NCBI RefSeq assembly: GCF_034424315.1
Contig: NZ_CP139972.1
Span: 6,704,501 to 6,768,500 of the forward strand
Source: Chitinophaga sancti
GTDB lineage: Bacteria > Bacteroidota > Bacteroidia > Chitinophagales > Chitinophagaceae
DNA: 64,000 nt
Reading direction: 5' to 3'
How positions within the stretch are numbered: the stretch's first letter is position 1; every line of letters starts with the position of its first letter. The notes beneath the pieces are model-generated. The model was given only the letters and a program-made list of their open reading frames with translations, was not told the origin of the DNA and did not search any database. Positions 42,568-52,074 of the stretch are shown here, piece after piece. A program made the translations under genes and the position numbers.

Positions 42568-43152
42568 TCACTTGTTAAAGAGCGTATCCAGGATCACTGT
42601 TTTTCTCTCTTTGACAATCTTTTCATATTCCTGTTCATTCAGTCCGAATAAATGCTGATTAAGGGGTTTCACAATAAATGGATATATCACGAGTGAGAAA
42701 AGATTCATGATAAAGTGGATAGGGTTGGAGCGCTGAATAGTGCCCTTATCCATCTCCTGTTCTACCTCGCGTAAAAAGTGTTGCATAAACATTTCAGGAT
42801 CATCCTTAAAGGAATGCCCGTTGTGCATAGAGGTAGTCATGGAGATCTCCAGGTAGGGATAGGTTTGTAATCGTTTCAGGAATACATCTACGAACTGTTC
42901 TATCTTTTCCCGGAAGGGCAGTGCAGCACCCAGCACCGATTGGGATTCCCTGATGGACTCCAGCCGGGCTTTTTCAAATACTGCATCAAACAGCTGATCC
43001 CTCGACTTGAAATAGTAATGGATCAGGGTCCGGTTTACACCAGCTGCATCGGCAATATCCTGTGTGGTGGCGTGCAGACGACCTTCTGTGAAGAAGACAT
43101 GCATTGCAGTATCAATGATATGCTGCTCTGTTTTTTTATCCTTTGCCGCCAT
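42568..43152 (-). CDS. TetR-family repressor of the efflux operon
   Basis: About 194 residues from ATG 43152 (TTG 43170 is an upstream alternative). The N-terminal HTH is clear (IIDTAMHVFFTEGRLHATTQ, DIADAAGVNRTLIHYYFKSR). The C-terminal helices form the ligand-binding and dimer part. It is the first gene of the efflux operon, so self-regulation is likely. A palindrome overlapping its start codon is a candidate operator. Loss of binding when a toxic compound is present would induce the pump. Confidence 0.9.
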   Translation of the reverse strand: MAAKDKKTEQHIIDTAMHVFFTEGRLHATTQDIADAAGVNRTLIHYYFKSRDQLFDAVFEKARLESIRESQSVLGAALPFREKIEQFVDVFLKRLQTYPYLEISMTTSMHNGHSFKDDPEMFMQHFLREVEQEMDKGTIQRSNPIHFIMNLFSLVIYPFIVKPLNQHLFGLNEQEYEKIVKERKTVILDTLFNK

Positions 43153-43173
43153 GTTTAACAAAATTGTCAAACA
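43152..43173. promoter_or_regulatory. Palindromic operator candidate for the TetR regulator
   Basis: Arms TGTTTAACAA and TTGTCAAACA (22 bp with a 2-nt centre, 9 of 10 pairs). It overlaps the start codon and the expected transcription start. On the minus strand TACTTTTG (43179-43172), a -7 match, adjoins it. Confidence 0.65.
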
Positions 43174-43247
43174 AAAGTAAGGGGAGGGGAAAAAGGATTT
43201 GGGGACAACGCGCCAAATTGGCGATTTTCTGAGATGTAAACGGAAAT

Positions 43248-44048
43248 TTATACGGACATCACTTCCTGCTGAAAAGCACTGGGTCTTTTGTTGGTGACCT
43301 GGTAAAATACTTTACTGAAAGCGGCGATATTACTATACCCGGTTTGGTAGGCAATTTCGCTTAGGGTTTGGTTTGTTTGTAAAATCATTTCAATTCCTTT
43401 CACTACCCGCAGCATTTTCAGGTACTGGACAAAAGACATATCGAGAATATTATGGAATAAGCGGGAGAGGGTACGGGGGCTGATATCAAATTGATTACTG
43501 AGAGATTCCAGTGTTACTTCCTGGTCGAAATGGCGGGCAATATATTGGAGGATGGGGAGGAGGCGTTCGTGTGTGGTGGTAGGCAGGGCCACAGGGAGGG
43601 TAGTTGTGCTCACATCTGGCAGGATATCTTTTAGCGAGGCAAGGAACCTGAATCCCGACTCGCCGGGCCGGATATGCCCCTTCCAGCGCGACGTATAGTT
43701 AATCATCTGCAGTAACAGGTCATTTACCGGGTAAATGCCCATCCTGTTATAAAATGGAGATTGCTGATCATCGGTATTATAAAAATAAATGTTCCGGGTC
43801 GCTGTGAACCTGGAGTGCCGAACCTGGATATAATGTTGCTGGTGTTTGGGTATCCATATATAATGGCGTGCGGGTATAACAAAGGATCTGTCTGGCAGGT
43901 TACAATAGGCGATACCGCCTTCCACATAGGTCAGCTGCCCTTTCTGGTGAGCATGCATCGACCATTTACGTTCTATTTTATCAGTCATTACGAACACCGA
44001 ATCAGGAATCGTATCGATATCCGCTAAATAATCATCAAGGGAAAACAT
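43248..44048 (-). CDS. AraC-family transcriptional regulator
   Basis: About 266 residues from ATG 44048. The frame is open further upstream, but that part lies in the control region. The N-terminal cupin-like effector domain (QLTYVEGGIAYCNLPDRSFV) is followed by two C-terminal HTH units (LESLSNQFDISPRTLSRLFH, LSEIAYQTGYSNIAAFSKVF), the AraC signature. It is divergent from the EmrAB/TolC-type operon and probably controls it. Confidence 0.85.
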   Translation of the reverse strand: MFSLDDYLADIDTIPDSVFVMTDKIERKWSMHAHQKGQLTYVEGGIAYCNLPDRSFVIPARHYIWIPKHQQHYIQVRHSRFTATRNIYFYNTDDQQSPFYNRMGIYPVNDLLLQMINYTSRWKGHIRPGESGFRFLASLKDILPDVSTTTLPVALPTTTHERLLPILQYIARHFDQEVTLESLSNQFDISPRTLSRLFHNILDMSFVQYLKMLRVVKGIEMILQTNQTLSEIAYQTGYSNIAAFSKVFYQVTNKRPSAFQQEVMSV

Positions 44049-44107
44049 GTGGCGCGTTTGGATAAATAATTGGCAATTTAGATAAAATGGCTCGTTTCCC
44101 ATAATGC

Positions 44108-44115
44108 TAACTTTG
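44108..44115 (+). promoter_or_regulatory. -7 element of the TolC-HlyD-MFS operon
   Basis: TAACTTTG matches TAnnTTTG. The start codon (44127 or 44133) is very close, giving a leader of only about 5-12 nt. No clear -33 box. Confidence 0.45.
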
Positions 44116-44126
44116 CATGCAGAATA

Positions 44127-45470
44127 ATGATTATGCAATCGAATACCAAAAGGGTATGTGCATTACTGCCAGTGTTAATAATTTCGATGTGTGCAGTAGC
44201 ACAAAAACCTTCCGATACTACAGCCCCAATTCATTTAACGCTTGAACAGGTATGGGATAAAGCAGCACAGAACAACAAAAAGGTTCGGATGGCGCAGATC
44301 CGTGTACAAACCAGTGAAGAATCCCTGAAGAATGCAAAGGCAGAACGTTTGCCGGAGATCGATGTGAATGGCGCTTATGCAAGGGTAACGAATATGCCTA
44401 TGTATGAAGATGGATTTTTTCATACACCAACATTATACCCTGTATTACATAATTATTACAAGGTAGGAGGGGATGCTTATTTCAATATTTATAATGGAAA
44501 TAAAACCAACCTTGAAATTCAGAAAGGACAAACGGAACATGCTATAACGAAGGAACAACAGAATCTGACGCTGTCTGAGGTAAAATTCAGTGCAGCCGTA
44601 TGTTACCTGGATCTGGTGCGCAGCTGCCGGTTCAAAGAATTAATAGCAAAGGATATAGAAGACCAGCAAAAGCAGTTGGCCCACATCCAGGAACTACAAA
44701 AGAATGGAGTTGTATTAAAGAGCGATGTGTTGAGAGCACAATTAAGGTTATCCCGGCAACAGATGGGGATGGTACAGATTGAAAATGATATTGCAATTGC
44801 CCGTCAGCGGCTTGCTATCCTGATTGGTGATAATGATAATGAGCGCATAGATGCGGATAGTCTGCTTACTGATGGCAATGCAATACCGGGGTCGTATGAA
44901 GAGTACCTGGATGTAGCCGCCACACACGCTTTCCAGTTGAAAATTTCTGAAGGAGAATCTGAGTTGAAAAAGCTGACGCTAAAAAGTATTAAAGCAAATG
45001 TCTCGCCAAAGGTAGGACTGTTTGCAGAATACAATATCGCTTACCCGCAGATACAGTTCTACCAATACGAAAATGCCGCCTACGGATTAGGGATGTATGG
45101 TGTAAAAGCAAGCTTTCCTATTTCCTCCTTCTATCATAACAGGCACAAAGAAAAGGCGGCTGTCCTTGAATTAAAAAGAGAAGAAATCGCGCACGAAGAA
45201 ACCGGTGATGTAATCAGACAACAGGTAAAAGAAGCTTACCTCCGCTATGAGGAAGCACTAACGAGAATAGATGTGGCAGAGACCAACATCAGGCAAGCTA
45301 CAGAAAACGCCAGGATTGTAAACAACACTTATTTTAATCAGTTATCCCTCGTAACCGACCTGCTGGACGCAGATACACAATTGCTCCAGACCCGTTTCGA
45401 CCTCGTTTCAGCTAAGATCGCAGCACGCGTACAATACTATCAATTACAAAAAGTAATAGGTAATCTATAA
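44127..45470 (+). CDS. TolC-family outer membrane channel
   Basis: A 447-residue outer-membrane protein with a signal peptide (VCALLPVLIISMCAVAQ). It has the TolC helical repeats (about 35-235 and 250-445), without a lipoprotein Cys. It precedes an EmrA-like adaptor and an EmrB-like transporter, and would be their exit channel. Six nt separate it from the adaptor gene. The ATG at 44133 is also a possible start. Confidence 0.88.
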   Translation: MIMQSNTKRVCALLPVLIISMCAVAQKPSDTTAPIHLTLEQVWDKAAQNNKKVRMAQIRVQTSEESLKNAKAERLPEIDVNGAYARVTNMPMYEDGFFHTPTLYPVLHNYYKVGGDAYFNIYNGNKTNLEIQKGQTEHAITKEQQNLTLSEVKFSAAVCYLDLVRSCRFKELIAKDIEDQQKQLAHIQELQKNGVVLKSDVLRAQLRLSRQQMGMVQIENDIAIARQRLAILIGDNDNERIDADSLLTDGNAIPGSYEEYLDVAATHAFQLKISEGESELKKLTLKSIKANVSPKVGLFAEYNIAYPQIQFYQYENAAYGLGMYGVKASFPISSFYHNRHKEKAAVLELKREEIAHEETGDVIRQQVKEAYLRYEEALTRIDVAETNIRQATENARIVNNTYFNQLSLVTDLLDADTQLLQTRFDLVSAKIAARVQYYQLQKVIGNL

Positions 45471-45475
45471 TTATT

Positions 45476-46528
45476 ATGGCAAATTATGCAAAGACCGATA
45501 AGGTGATAACCACTATCACCGGATGGGTAGCCGGTTTAATATTAGTGGGATTGGCGATATGGGGCATCATTACACTCCTGACCCTATATAAATTCGAAGA
45601 GACGAATGATGCCCAGGTAGAAGAATATATCAACCCGATCACGAACCGTGTAGTGGGATATGTTACTAAGATCAATTACGAAGAAAACCAGGATGTGAAG
45701 AAGGGAGATACCCTGCTCCTGATTGACGACAGTGAATATAAATTACAACAACAGGAAGCCAATGCTGCGCTGTTGAATGCAAAAGCACAGATCGGGGTAC
45801 TGGAATCAAGCATCTCTACTACAGCGAAATCTGCTACCGTAACGCAGTCCCAGATTGCAGCTGCAAAGGCAAAATTGTGGAAGCAACAGCAGGAAATGGA
45901 CCGTTATCAAAAACTGTATGATGTGGAATCTGCTACCAAACAGCAGCTGGAAAATGTACAGACAGCCCTGGATGTGGCAAAAGCCGATTACCAGGCAGCA
46001 TTGAACAACTATGCTGCCGCTGCATCAAAAGTAGGTGATATCAAGGCCCAGAAAGAAGCCTTAATGGCCGAAATAGCACGCAGGGAAGCGATGCTGGGCA
46101 GAAATACACTGGACGTATCCTATACAGTCATCAAGGCCCCCTATGATGGTAAAATGGGCCGCCGTACCATCGAAGAAGGACAGCTGGTACAAGCCGGGCA
46201 AACACTGGCTTTTATCGTAAACCAGGCTGCGGGTAAATGGATCGTGGCCAACTTCAAGGAAACACAGGTGCGCCATATGCACGCAGGGCAGGAGGCAAAG
46301 ATTGAAATTGATGCTTACCCCGGGAAAATATTTAATGGTCAGTTAGAATCTTTATCTCCCGCTACCGGTTCCCGCTTTTCATTGTTACCTCCTGATAACT
46401 CCACAGGTAACTTCGTGAAGATCGTGCAACGTATACCGGTACGCATCAAATTGACTGACAAGGCAGCTGCTGATTTATTACTTCGTGCAGGTATGAACGC
46501 GACTGTGAAGATTGCAAAAGCACAATGA
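45476..46528 (+). CDS. HlyD/EmrA-type membrane fusion protein
   Basis: A 350-residue adaptor with one N-terminal membrane helix (WVAGLILVGLAIWGIITLL), a split lipoyl domain (about 50-85 and 205-240), and a coiled coil (about 90-195). It connects the MFS pump to the TolC-type channel. Its stop overlaps the next start as ATGA, so pump and adaptor are made in step. Confidence 0.9.
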   Translation: MANYAKTDKVITTITGWVAGLILVGLAIWGIITLLTLYKFEETNDAQVEEYINPITNRVVGYVTKINYEENQDVKKGDTLLLIDDSEYKLQQQEANAALLNAKAQIGVLESSISTTAKSATVTQSQIAAAKAKLWKQQQEMDRYQKLYDVESATKQQLENVQTALDVAKADYQAALNNYAAAASKVGDIKAQKEALMAEIARREAMLGRNTLDVSYTVIKAPYDGKMGRRTIEEGQLVQAGQTLAFIVNQAAGKWIVANFKETQVRHMHAGQEAKIEIDAYPGKIFNGQLESLSPATGSRFSLLPPDNSTGNFVKIVQRIPVRIKLTDKAAADLLLRAGMNATVKIAKAQ

Positions 46529-48126
46529 GTAAAAAACTAACCATATTCAAACCATGGGCTACGGCTTCGGAATGGTTTATCAGGTTCGTGATCTTTCTGA
46601 ACCTGCTACCCAACCTGCTGATGTTCGGGATCTCCGTATCCAGTGGACCCGGTGCCGCCGGTTACTATGGTATAGAGCCTTCGGATGTACAGTATTCCAT
46701 GGTATTGTTCTATGCTTCACTGGCTGGGTTCTTTGCACTGGAAAGACGTTTCTTTCAATACATTGCTACGAAGGAGTACCTGCTGATAGGCGCAGTGATA
46801 CAGATCATCACATCTTATGGCTGTTACAAAACGCATAACCTGTATCTCTTACTGAGCCTGCGTTTTATTCAGGGCATGGCAAACTGTATTTCATCATCAG
46901 TATGTATTACGCTCATCTTTAGCAGGTTGCGGAGTAACCGGCAAAGAGAGATCGGGTATTCACTTTTTTATATGAGCCTGTTGTGTATTACAGCGGTCAG
47001 CACACTGGTCACAGCACCTTTGCTGGATGCTTTTGATTACAATGTACTGTACAAATGGATGATCTTTACTTATATCCCCGGTACCCTGTTATTGTTTGTG
47101 ATGATGAACCCGGTTCGTTTAAATAAGCGTTTCCCGCTTTATCAGCTGGATTGGGCGAGTTTTGTGATATATACTACGGGATTAAGCCTGCTGGGATATG
47201 TGTTATTGTATGGACAACAGTATTACTGGTTTAGTGATCCCAGAATTTTGTGGTCGTCGGTTGCTGTAGTTGTACTGGGATTGTTGCATGTGATCAGGCA
47301 GAAATACCTGAAACGGCCTTACCTCAGCCTGGAAGTATTTAAGAACTCGAACTATGTATTAGGGATGATATTGATCTTTGTACTGTACATATGCAGGGGT
47401 GCTTTGAATATTACCAATAACTATTTTACGAATGTATTAGGTATGGACCCGAGACACCTGGCGTATATCCTGATGGCGAATATTGCCGGGATATTATTGG
47501 GGGTGCTGATCAGTTCACGGATGGTTATAACAAATGTGAAAATGCGCTGGATCTGGTTGATAGGATTTAGTTTATTGCTGGTTTTTCACCTGTGGATGAA
47601 CTTCCTGTTTGCTACCATGGCAGATGCACAAACGTTTATCACGCCGTTGATCATACAGGGTATGGGGGCAGGTATGCTGATGTCTCCGATCATTATCTTC
47701 TGTATATCAGCCGTGCCGGCGCACCTGGGCAGTACCGCGTCAGCCACCGGTGTATTATTCCGCTTTGCTGGTTTTTGCAGCAGCATCGCATTGATCAACT
47801 ATTTTCAGTTGTACGATAAAAGCAGGCATTACGACCGTTTCCTTGATAGATTGACAATGCTGGATCCACTGGTAAATTCCAAACTGGGTGTGTATAAGGC
47901 AGGATTAATCGCGAAGGGATTGCCTGCAGACAGGGCGGCAAAAGCAGCGACTGGTTTATTGTACCGTTCTGCTGATATCCAGGCGCAGATCCGGTTTTCG
48001 ATGGATTACTATTACCTGGTCAGTATACTGATCATTGGCGTCATCTTATTGATCGCCTGGGTACCTTATCTGAATAAAACGGTCATTGATCTGAGGAGAA
48101 ATCAACCGGCACCGGCGGGATATTAA
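46525..48126 (+). CDS. MFS drug exporter (EmrB-like, DHA2-type)
   Basis: A 533-residue transporter with about 14 membrane segments, typical for the DHA2 group. Motif-like pieces are RFIQGMANCISSSVCITLIF and the C-terminal MGAGMLMSPIIIFCI. Together with the adaptor and the TolC-type channel it forms a tripartite exporter. The divergent AraC regulator probably controls expression. Substrate unknown. Confidence 0.88.
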   Translation: MSKKLTIFKPWATASEWFIRFVIFLNLLPNLLMFGISVSSGPGAAGYYGIEPSDVQYSMVLFYASLAGFFALERRFFQYIATKEYLLIGAVIQIITSYGCYKTHNLYLLLSLRFIQGMANCISSSVCITLIFSRLRSNRQREIGYSLFYMSLLCITAVSTLVTAPLLDAFDYNVLYKWMIFTYIPGTLLLFVMMNPVRLNKRFPLYQLDWASFVIYTTGLSLLGYVLLYGQQYYWFSDPRILWSSVAVVVLGLLHVIRQKYLKRPYLSLEVFKNSNYVLGMILIFVLYICRGALNITNNYFTNVLGMDPRHLAYILMANIAGILLGVLISSRMVITNVKMRWIWLIGFSLLLVFHLWMNFLFATMADAQTFITPLIIQGMGAGMLMSPIIIFCISAVPAHLGSTASATGVLFRFAGFCSSIALINYFQLYDKSRHYDRFLDRLTMLDPLVNSKLGVYKAGLIAKGLPADRAAKAATGLLYRSADIQAQIRFSMDYYYLVSILIIGVILLIAWVPYLNKTVIDLRRNQPAPAGY

Positions 48127-48190
48127 CATTTTCGTTAAATTCGGGTTTTCATAGAGTACCCGACCCCGGGTATGGACGATTATCCCCAAT

Positions 48191-50410
48191 ATGATCAACA
48201 AACTATTATTCTGCCTGTTCTTACTGAGGGCAGGAACTGTATCGGGTCAATCCGTTTTCCAATCAGCGAAATGGATTGTACCCGGATTCAAAGAAGATAC
48301 ATTACTCCGGCCCTGCCCGGTATACACCAAAAACGTTGATGTAAGAAAAGGATTGCACACGGCTACTTTATACATCACTGCACATGGCCTTTATGAGGCA
48401 AATATCAATGCAAAGAAAGTAGGGGATGCTTACTTCACACCCGGGTACACCCGCTATGACAAACGATTGCAATACCAGCAATATGATGTGAAACCGCTGC
48501 TGAAAAAGGGGGGTAATTCAATAGCTGTAACAGTAGGAGAAGGCTGGTACAGGGGGCGGTTTGGTGGTATGATGGAACGGGATATCTATGGCAATGATGC
48601 CGGTATGCTCTTTCAGCTGGATCTTACCTATGAAGATGGAAGAACGGTATCTGTTTTATCAGACAGCAGCTGGTCTTGTCATACAGGCCCTATTCGCTAT
48701 GCAGGTTTGTATGAAGGTGAATTATATGATCCACGTATGCAGCTGTTGCTGAATAGCCCGGTCACAAGTGCGGATTTTCCTAAAGATATATTGGTCGCAG
48801 GCACTACCCCGCCTGTAAGAGAAAAGGAGCAATTCCATCCTGTAAAAGTGTGGATAACTCCTAAAGGGGAACAGGTCATTGATTTTGGTCAGAACCTGGC
48901 TGGCTGGGTGCGTTGTACCCTGAAAGGAAAGGCAGGAGATACCATACGCCTGCAGCATGCAGAAATGCTGGATAAGGCGGGCAATTTTTATACAGGTAAT
49001 TTAAGAGAGGCCGCAGCCACTGATACTTATGTATCCAATGGTAAAAAGCAAACATTCCAGCCACATTTCACCTGGCATGGTTTCCGTTATGTAAAAGTTG
49101 AGGGCTGCAAGGTGACCCCGAAAGATTTCACTGCTATTGCACTTTATTCAGACCTTACACCTGCCGGTACTTTTTCCTGTTCCAGCAATCTGCTGAACCG
49201 GTTATATCACAATATTACCTGGAGTTTCAAAGGAAATTCCCTCGATATTCCTACGGATTGTCCACAGCGCAGCGAACGCCTGGGCTGGACAGGTGATGCA
49301 CAGGTATTTTGCAGAACTGCCAGCTACCTGTTTGATGTCAGCGCATTCTTTGGTAAATGGTTGCTGGACCTGGCGGCAGAGCAGGCACCGAATGGGGCGA
49401 TCCCCAGCATAGTGCCGGATGTGTATAAGAAATATCGCCAGGATCTCCGGGTCGGCACTGCCGGCTGGGCAGATGCGGCTACCATCATTCCCTGGACCCT
49501 GTATTGGGTATATGGCGATACAGCCGTTTTAAGCAGGCAATATGCCAGTATGAGGGCCTGGGTCGACTACATCAGTAATGTGAGCAAAGAAGGGCTCTGG
49601 ACAGCGAATGGCTATGGCGACTGGCTGGCTCCCGGTGACTCCACCTCGCTGCCTTATATTGATCAGTGTTATTGGGCCAATTCCACACAATTACTGATCA
49701 ATGCAGCAAAAGTCTTAGGCAGATCCAATGATGTGGAAAAGTACACGCAATCATTACAGGCGATCAAAGCAGCTTTCCTGAAAAATTATATCTCCCCTGA
49801 AGGCGTAGCTATTACCAACACACAAACCGCCTATGTGCTGGCATTGCAATTTGACATGCTACCCGATAGTATGAAAAAGAATGCGGCCGGCCGGCTGGCA
49901 GCGCTCGTTACGAAGAATAATAACCACCTGGCTACCGGTTTCCTGGGCACTCCATACCTGCTGCATGCACTGAGTGAAAACGGGCATACCGATCTGGCGT
50001 ATAAGGTGCTGAACCAGGAAACCTGCCCATCCTGGTTGTACCCGGTAAAAATGGGAGCCACCACTATCTGGGAAAAATGGGATGCTATCAGACCTGACAG
50101 CACCGTACAGGCTACCTCCTACAACCACTATTCCTATGGAGCCGTTGGCGAATGGCTGTACCGGGTAGTGGCAGGGATTGATGCGGCCAGTCCGGGCTAT
50201 GAAAAGATCCTGATCCACCCCCGGCCGGGTGGTGGTATTGAATGGGTAAATGCAAGCTATACCTGTCCATATGGAAAGATCGTTTCCAACTGGAAAATGG
50301 AGCAGGGCAAATTCACCCTGCATGTGGAAATCCCTGCCGGCACGCGGGCCACGATCATGATACCGGGTAAGGAAAGTATGGAGGTGACAGCAGGAACCTA
50401 TGATCTTTAG
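48191..50410 (+). CDS. GH78 alpha-L-rhamnosidase
   Basis: A 739-residue secreted enzyme (signal peptide LLFCLFLLRAGTVSGQ). N-terminal beta-sandwich domains (about 25-320) precede an (alpha/alpha)6 barrel (about 330-650) with the GH78 signature TDCPQRSERLGWTGD (D356, E362). A C-terminal beta domain follows. It releases terminal alpha-L-rhamnose from plant or bacterial glycans. Its end overlaps the convergent gene by 4 bp. The neighbouring Sus-type locus suggests polysaccharide use. Confidence 0.92.
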   Translation: MINKLLFCLFLLRAGTVSGQSVFQSAKWIVPGFKEDTLLRPCPVYTKNVDVRKGLHTATLYITAHGLYEANINAKKVGDAYFTPGYTRYDKRLQYQQYDVKPLLKKGGNSIAVTVGEGWYRGRFGGMMERDIYGNDAGMLFQLDLTYEDGRTVSVLSDSSWSCHTGPIRYAGLYEGELYDPRMQLLLNSPVTSADFPKDILVAGTTPPVREKEQFHPVKVWITPKGEQVIDFGQNLAGWVRCTLKGKAGDTIRLQHAEMLDKAGNFYTGNLREAAATDTYVSNGKKQTFQPHFTWHGFRYVKVEGCKVTPKDFTAIALYSDLTPAGTFSCSSNLLNRLYHNITWSFKGNSLDIPTDCPQRSERLGWTGDAQVFCRTASYLFDVSAFFGKWLLDLAAEQAPNGAIPSIVPDVYKKYRQDLRVGTAGWADAATIIPWTLYWVYGDTAVLSRQYASMRAWVDYISNVSKEGLWTANGYGDWLAPGDSTSLPYIDQCYWANSTQLLINAAKVLGRSNDVEKYTQSLQAIKAAFLKNYISPEGVAITNTQTAYVLALQFDMLPDSMKKNAAGRLAALVTKNNNHLATGFLGTPYLLHALSENGHTDLAYKVLNQETCPSWLYPVKMGATTIWEKWDAIRPDSTVQATSYNHYSYGAVGEWLYRVVAGIDAASPGYEKILIHPRPGGGIEWVNASYTCPYGKIVSNWKMEQGKFTLHVEIPAGTRATIMIPGKESMEVTAGTYDL

Positions 50411-51903
50411 TTTTCCGCTTCAAATTGTTTCTCTGTCAGGAGCAATATGAAGGTCAGCAACACGATCATCGGTACGATCTGGTATCGTAATACAACCGGA
50501 GTGGCAAATACACTGAATCCAAAATTGATCAGCAGGAAGGCGATTGCCAGCAGCAGGGCAATGAACAAAGGTTTGTTCGCCTGCCGTAGCTTTTTGTTGG
50601 TGAGGAAGAAGATCGCGCAACCGGTAAAGAAGATATTCAGCGCCATGAAGAGTAGCGGGAAAATAAAGAAGACATGCCCCTGGAATTCGATAGATGGGAT
50701 CAGGGTCACCTCGTTGCTTTTCATATTGAACCAGATCTTTGCGGGATCCCATACTTCCCGCATGCCGATATTATAAGATCCGAATTTCTCGAGGTGAGGA
50801 ATGAAGTAGTTCTTCACATTTAACCACATGTAGTATCGTGCAAACGCAAGGGGGTAATGCCCGATGAGCCATTTGCCATATGCATTGTAAACAGGTGAAA
50901 CCGATCCCCAGGCCTGGAATCCTCCCGGTGCCCCCCGCAGATTGGCCCAGCCATGTGTGCTTAAATAGGGTTTTAAAATAGCCGTAGGTACCTTGATGAA
51001 GAAGGTGCCGGGTAGTTCCGCAAGGTCATTCTCCGTTGGCGGGGTCGCCTTCCAGAACGCCCTTGCCTCCCTGTCCAGTTCCACTGTGCCGGGAGGCAAT
51101 TGGGTACTATCCACGTTAATATTCCCATACATATACAGGGCATTGTTGGCAATCTGCCAGCCCCCAAATACTGAAAATTCGGCTGTACCTGTCAGCTTCT
51201 TTGTTTCCTGTTGTGTATACCAGATGAAGGGAAATATCAGTAACCATGGCAATACCATTCCAATCAGTTTGACCGGCCATTTATAAGTGGCCAGTAAGAT
51301 AGCACAGATGCTCACAATGGGGTAGTAGATCGCTGTATACCTGATCACAAATGCAGCCCCGATCAGGAGTGCCTGGAAGATGAGATTCGCCAGCGTAGGT
51401 TTATAATACATCCACAGGTATTGTGTAAAGAGAATGAGGCTGATGGAACAAAAGATCGCATCGCTCAGTACACAATTTGCCAGCACGAGAAACATGGGAT
51501 TGAAGAATAAAAAGACATACAGGATCAGCGCAAAGCGACGCGGCAGTCCATATAGATACAGTACTGAGAAAAAGAAGTAGAGGAATGTTACCAACAGGAT
51601 CAGGTACTGTATATACACCAGGCCTACATGCGAAGAGGTGAACAGGTGAATAAAAGCAATGAATTTAGAATATCCTATCGGCCATAGATTCACATTCATG
51701 TGATACAGGTTTGTATCTATATAGCTATAGGAATCAGAAATGAAATCCGGAAAGGGATAGAGTATTTTGAAAATAGTCAATTGTACCAGTCCGGCAATAA
51801 ATGCAAGGAGGATGAATTTCCTGTTGGTACTGTTTTTAAATACGTACTGCAGGAAAGAAGAGGAAGCGCCGTAAGCGTCAAAGTTTTTCGCAATAGTGAT
51901 CAT
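50407..51903 (-). CDS. Multi-span membrane protein, GT-C glycosyltransferase-like
   Basis: A 498-residue protein with about ten membrane helices. The acidic motif DFISDSYSYID in the first outer loop and a large loop between helices resemble lipid-sugar-dependent GT-C transferases such as the ArnT/PMT group. Family assignment is tentative. It is convergent with the GH78 gene. Confidence 0.6.
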   Translation of the reverse strand: MITIAKNFDAYGASSSFLQYVFKNSTNRKFILLAFIAGLVQLTIFKILYPFPDFISDSYSYIDTNLYHMNVNLWPIGYSKFIAFIHLFTSSHVGLVYIQYLILLVTFLYFFFSVLYLYGLPRRFALILYVFLFFNPMFLVLANCVLSDAIFCSISLILFTQYLWMYYKPTLANLIFQALLIGAAFVIRYTAIYYPIVSICAILLATYKWPVKLIGMVLPWLLIFPFIWYTQQETKKLTGTAEFSVFGGWQIANNALYMYGNINVDSTQLPPGTVELDREARAFWKATPPTENDLAELPGTFFIKVPTAILKPYLSTHGWANLRGAPGGFQAWGSVSPVYNAYGKWLIGHYPLAFARYYMWLNVKNYFIPHLEKFGSYNIGMREVWDPAKIWFNMKSNEVTLIPSIEFQGHVFFIFPLLFMALNIFFTGCAIFFLTNKKLRQANKPLFIALLLAIAFLLINFGFSVFATPVVLRYQIVPMIVLLTFILLLTEKQFEAEN

Positions 51904-52008
51904 GTTGTTAGAATAGTTTATCAGGTATGGAACATATTGAGGAAAACTAAAATACTGAGCGGTTAATGGGGTATAGCTAAAGATACAGAAAAAACTGACA
52001 ATATGAAA

Positions 52009-52055
52009 CTGAAATCAACGTGCAATGCCGGTAGTATACTGCACGCTGATTTCAG
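52009..52055. repeat. Long inverted repeat after the helical-repeat gene
   Basis: CTGAAATCAACGTGCA (52009-52024) faces TGCACGCTGATTTCAG (52040-52055), 15 of 16 pairs, 15-nt loop. No T tract follows, so it may be a weak terminator or a mobile-repeat relic. Confidence 0.55.
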
Positions 52056-52074
52056 TAAGCGCCTCCTGCCTGCT

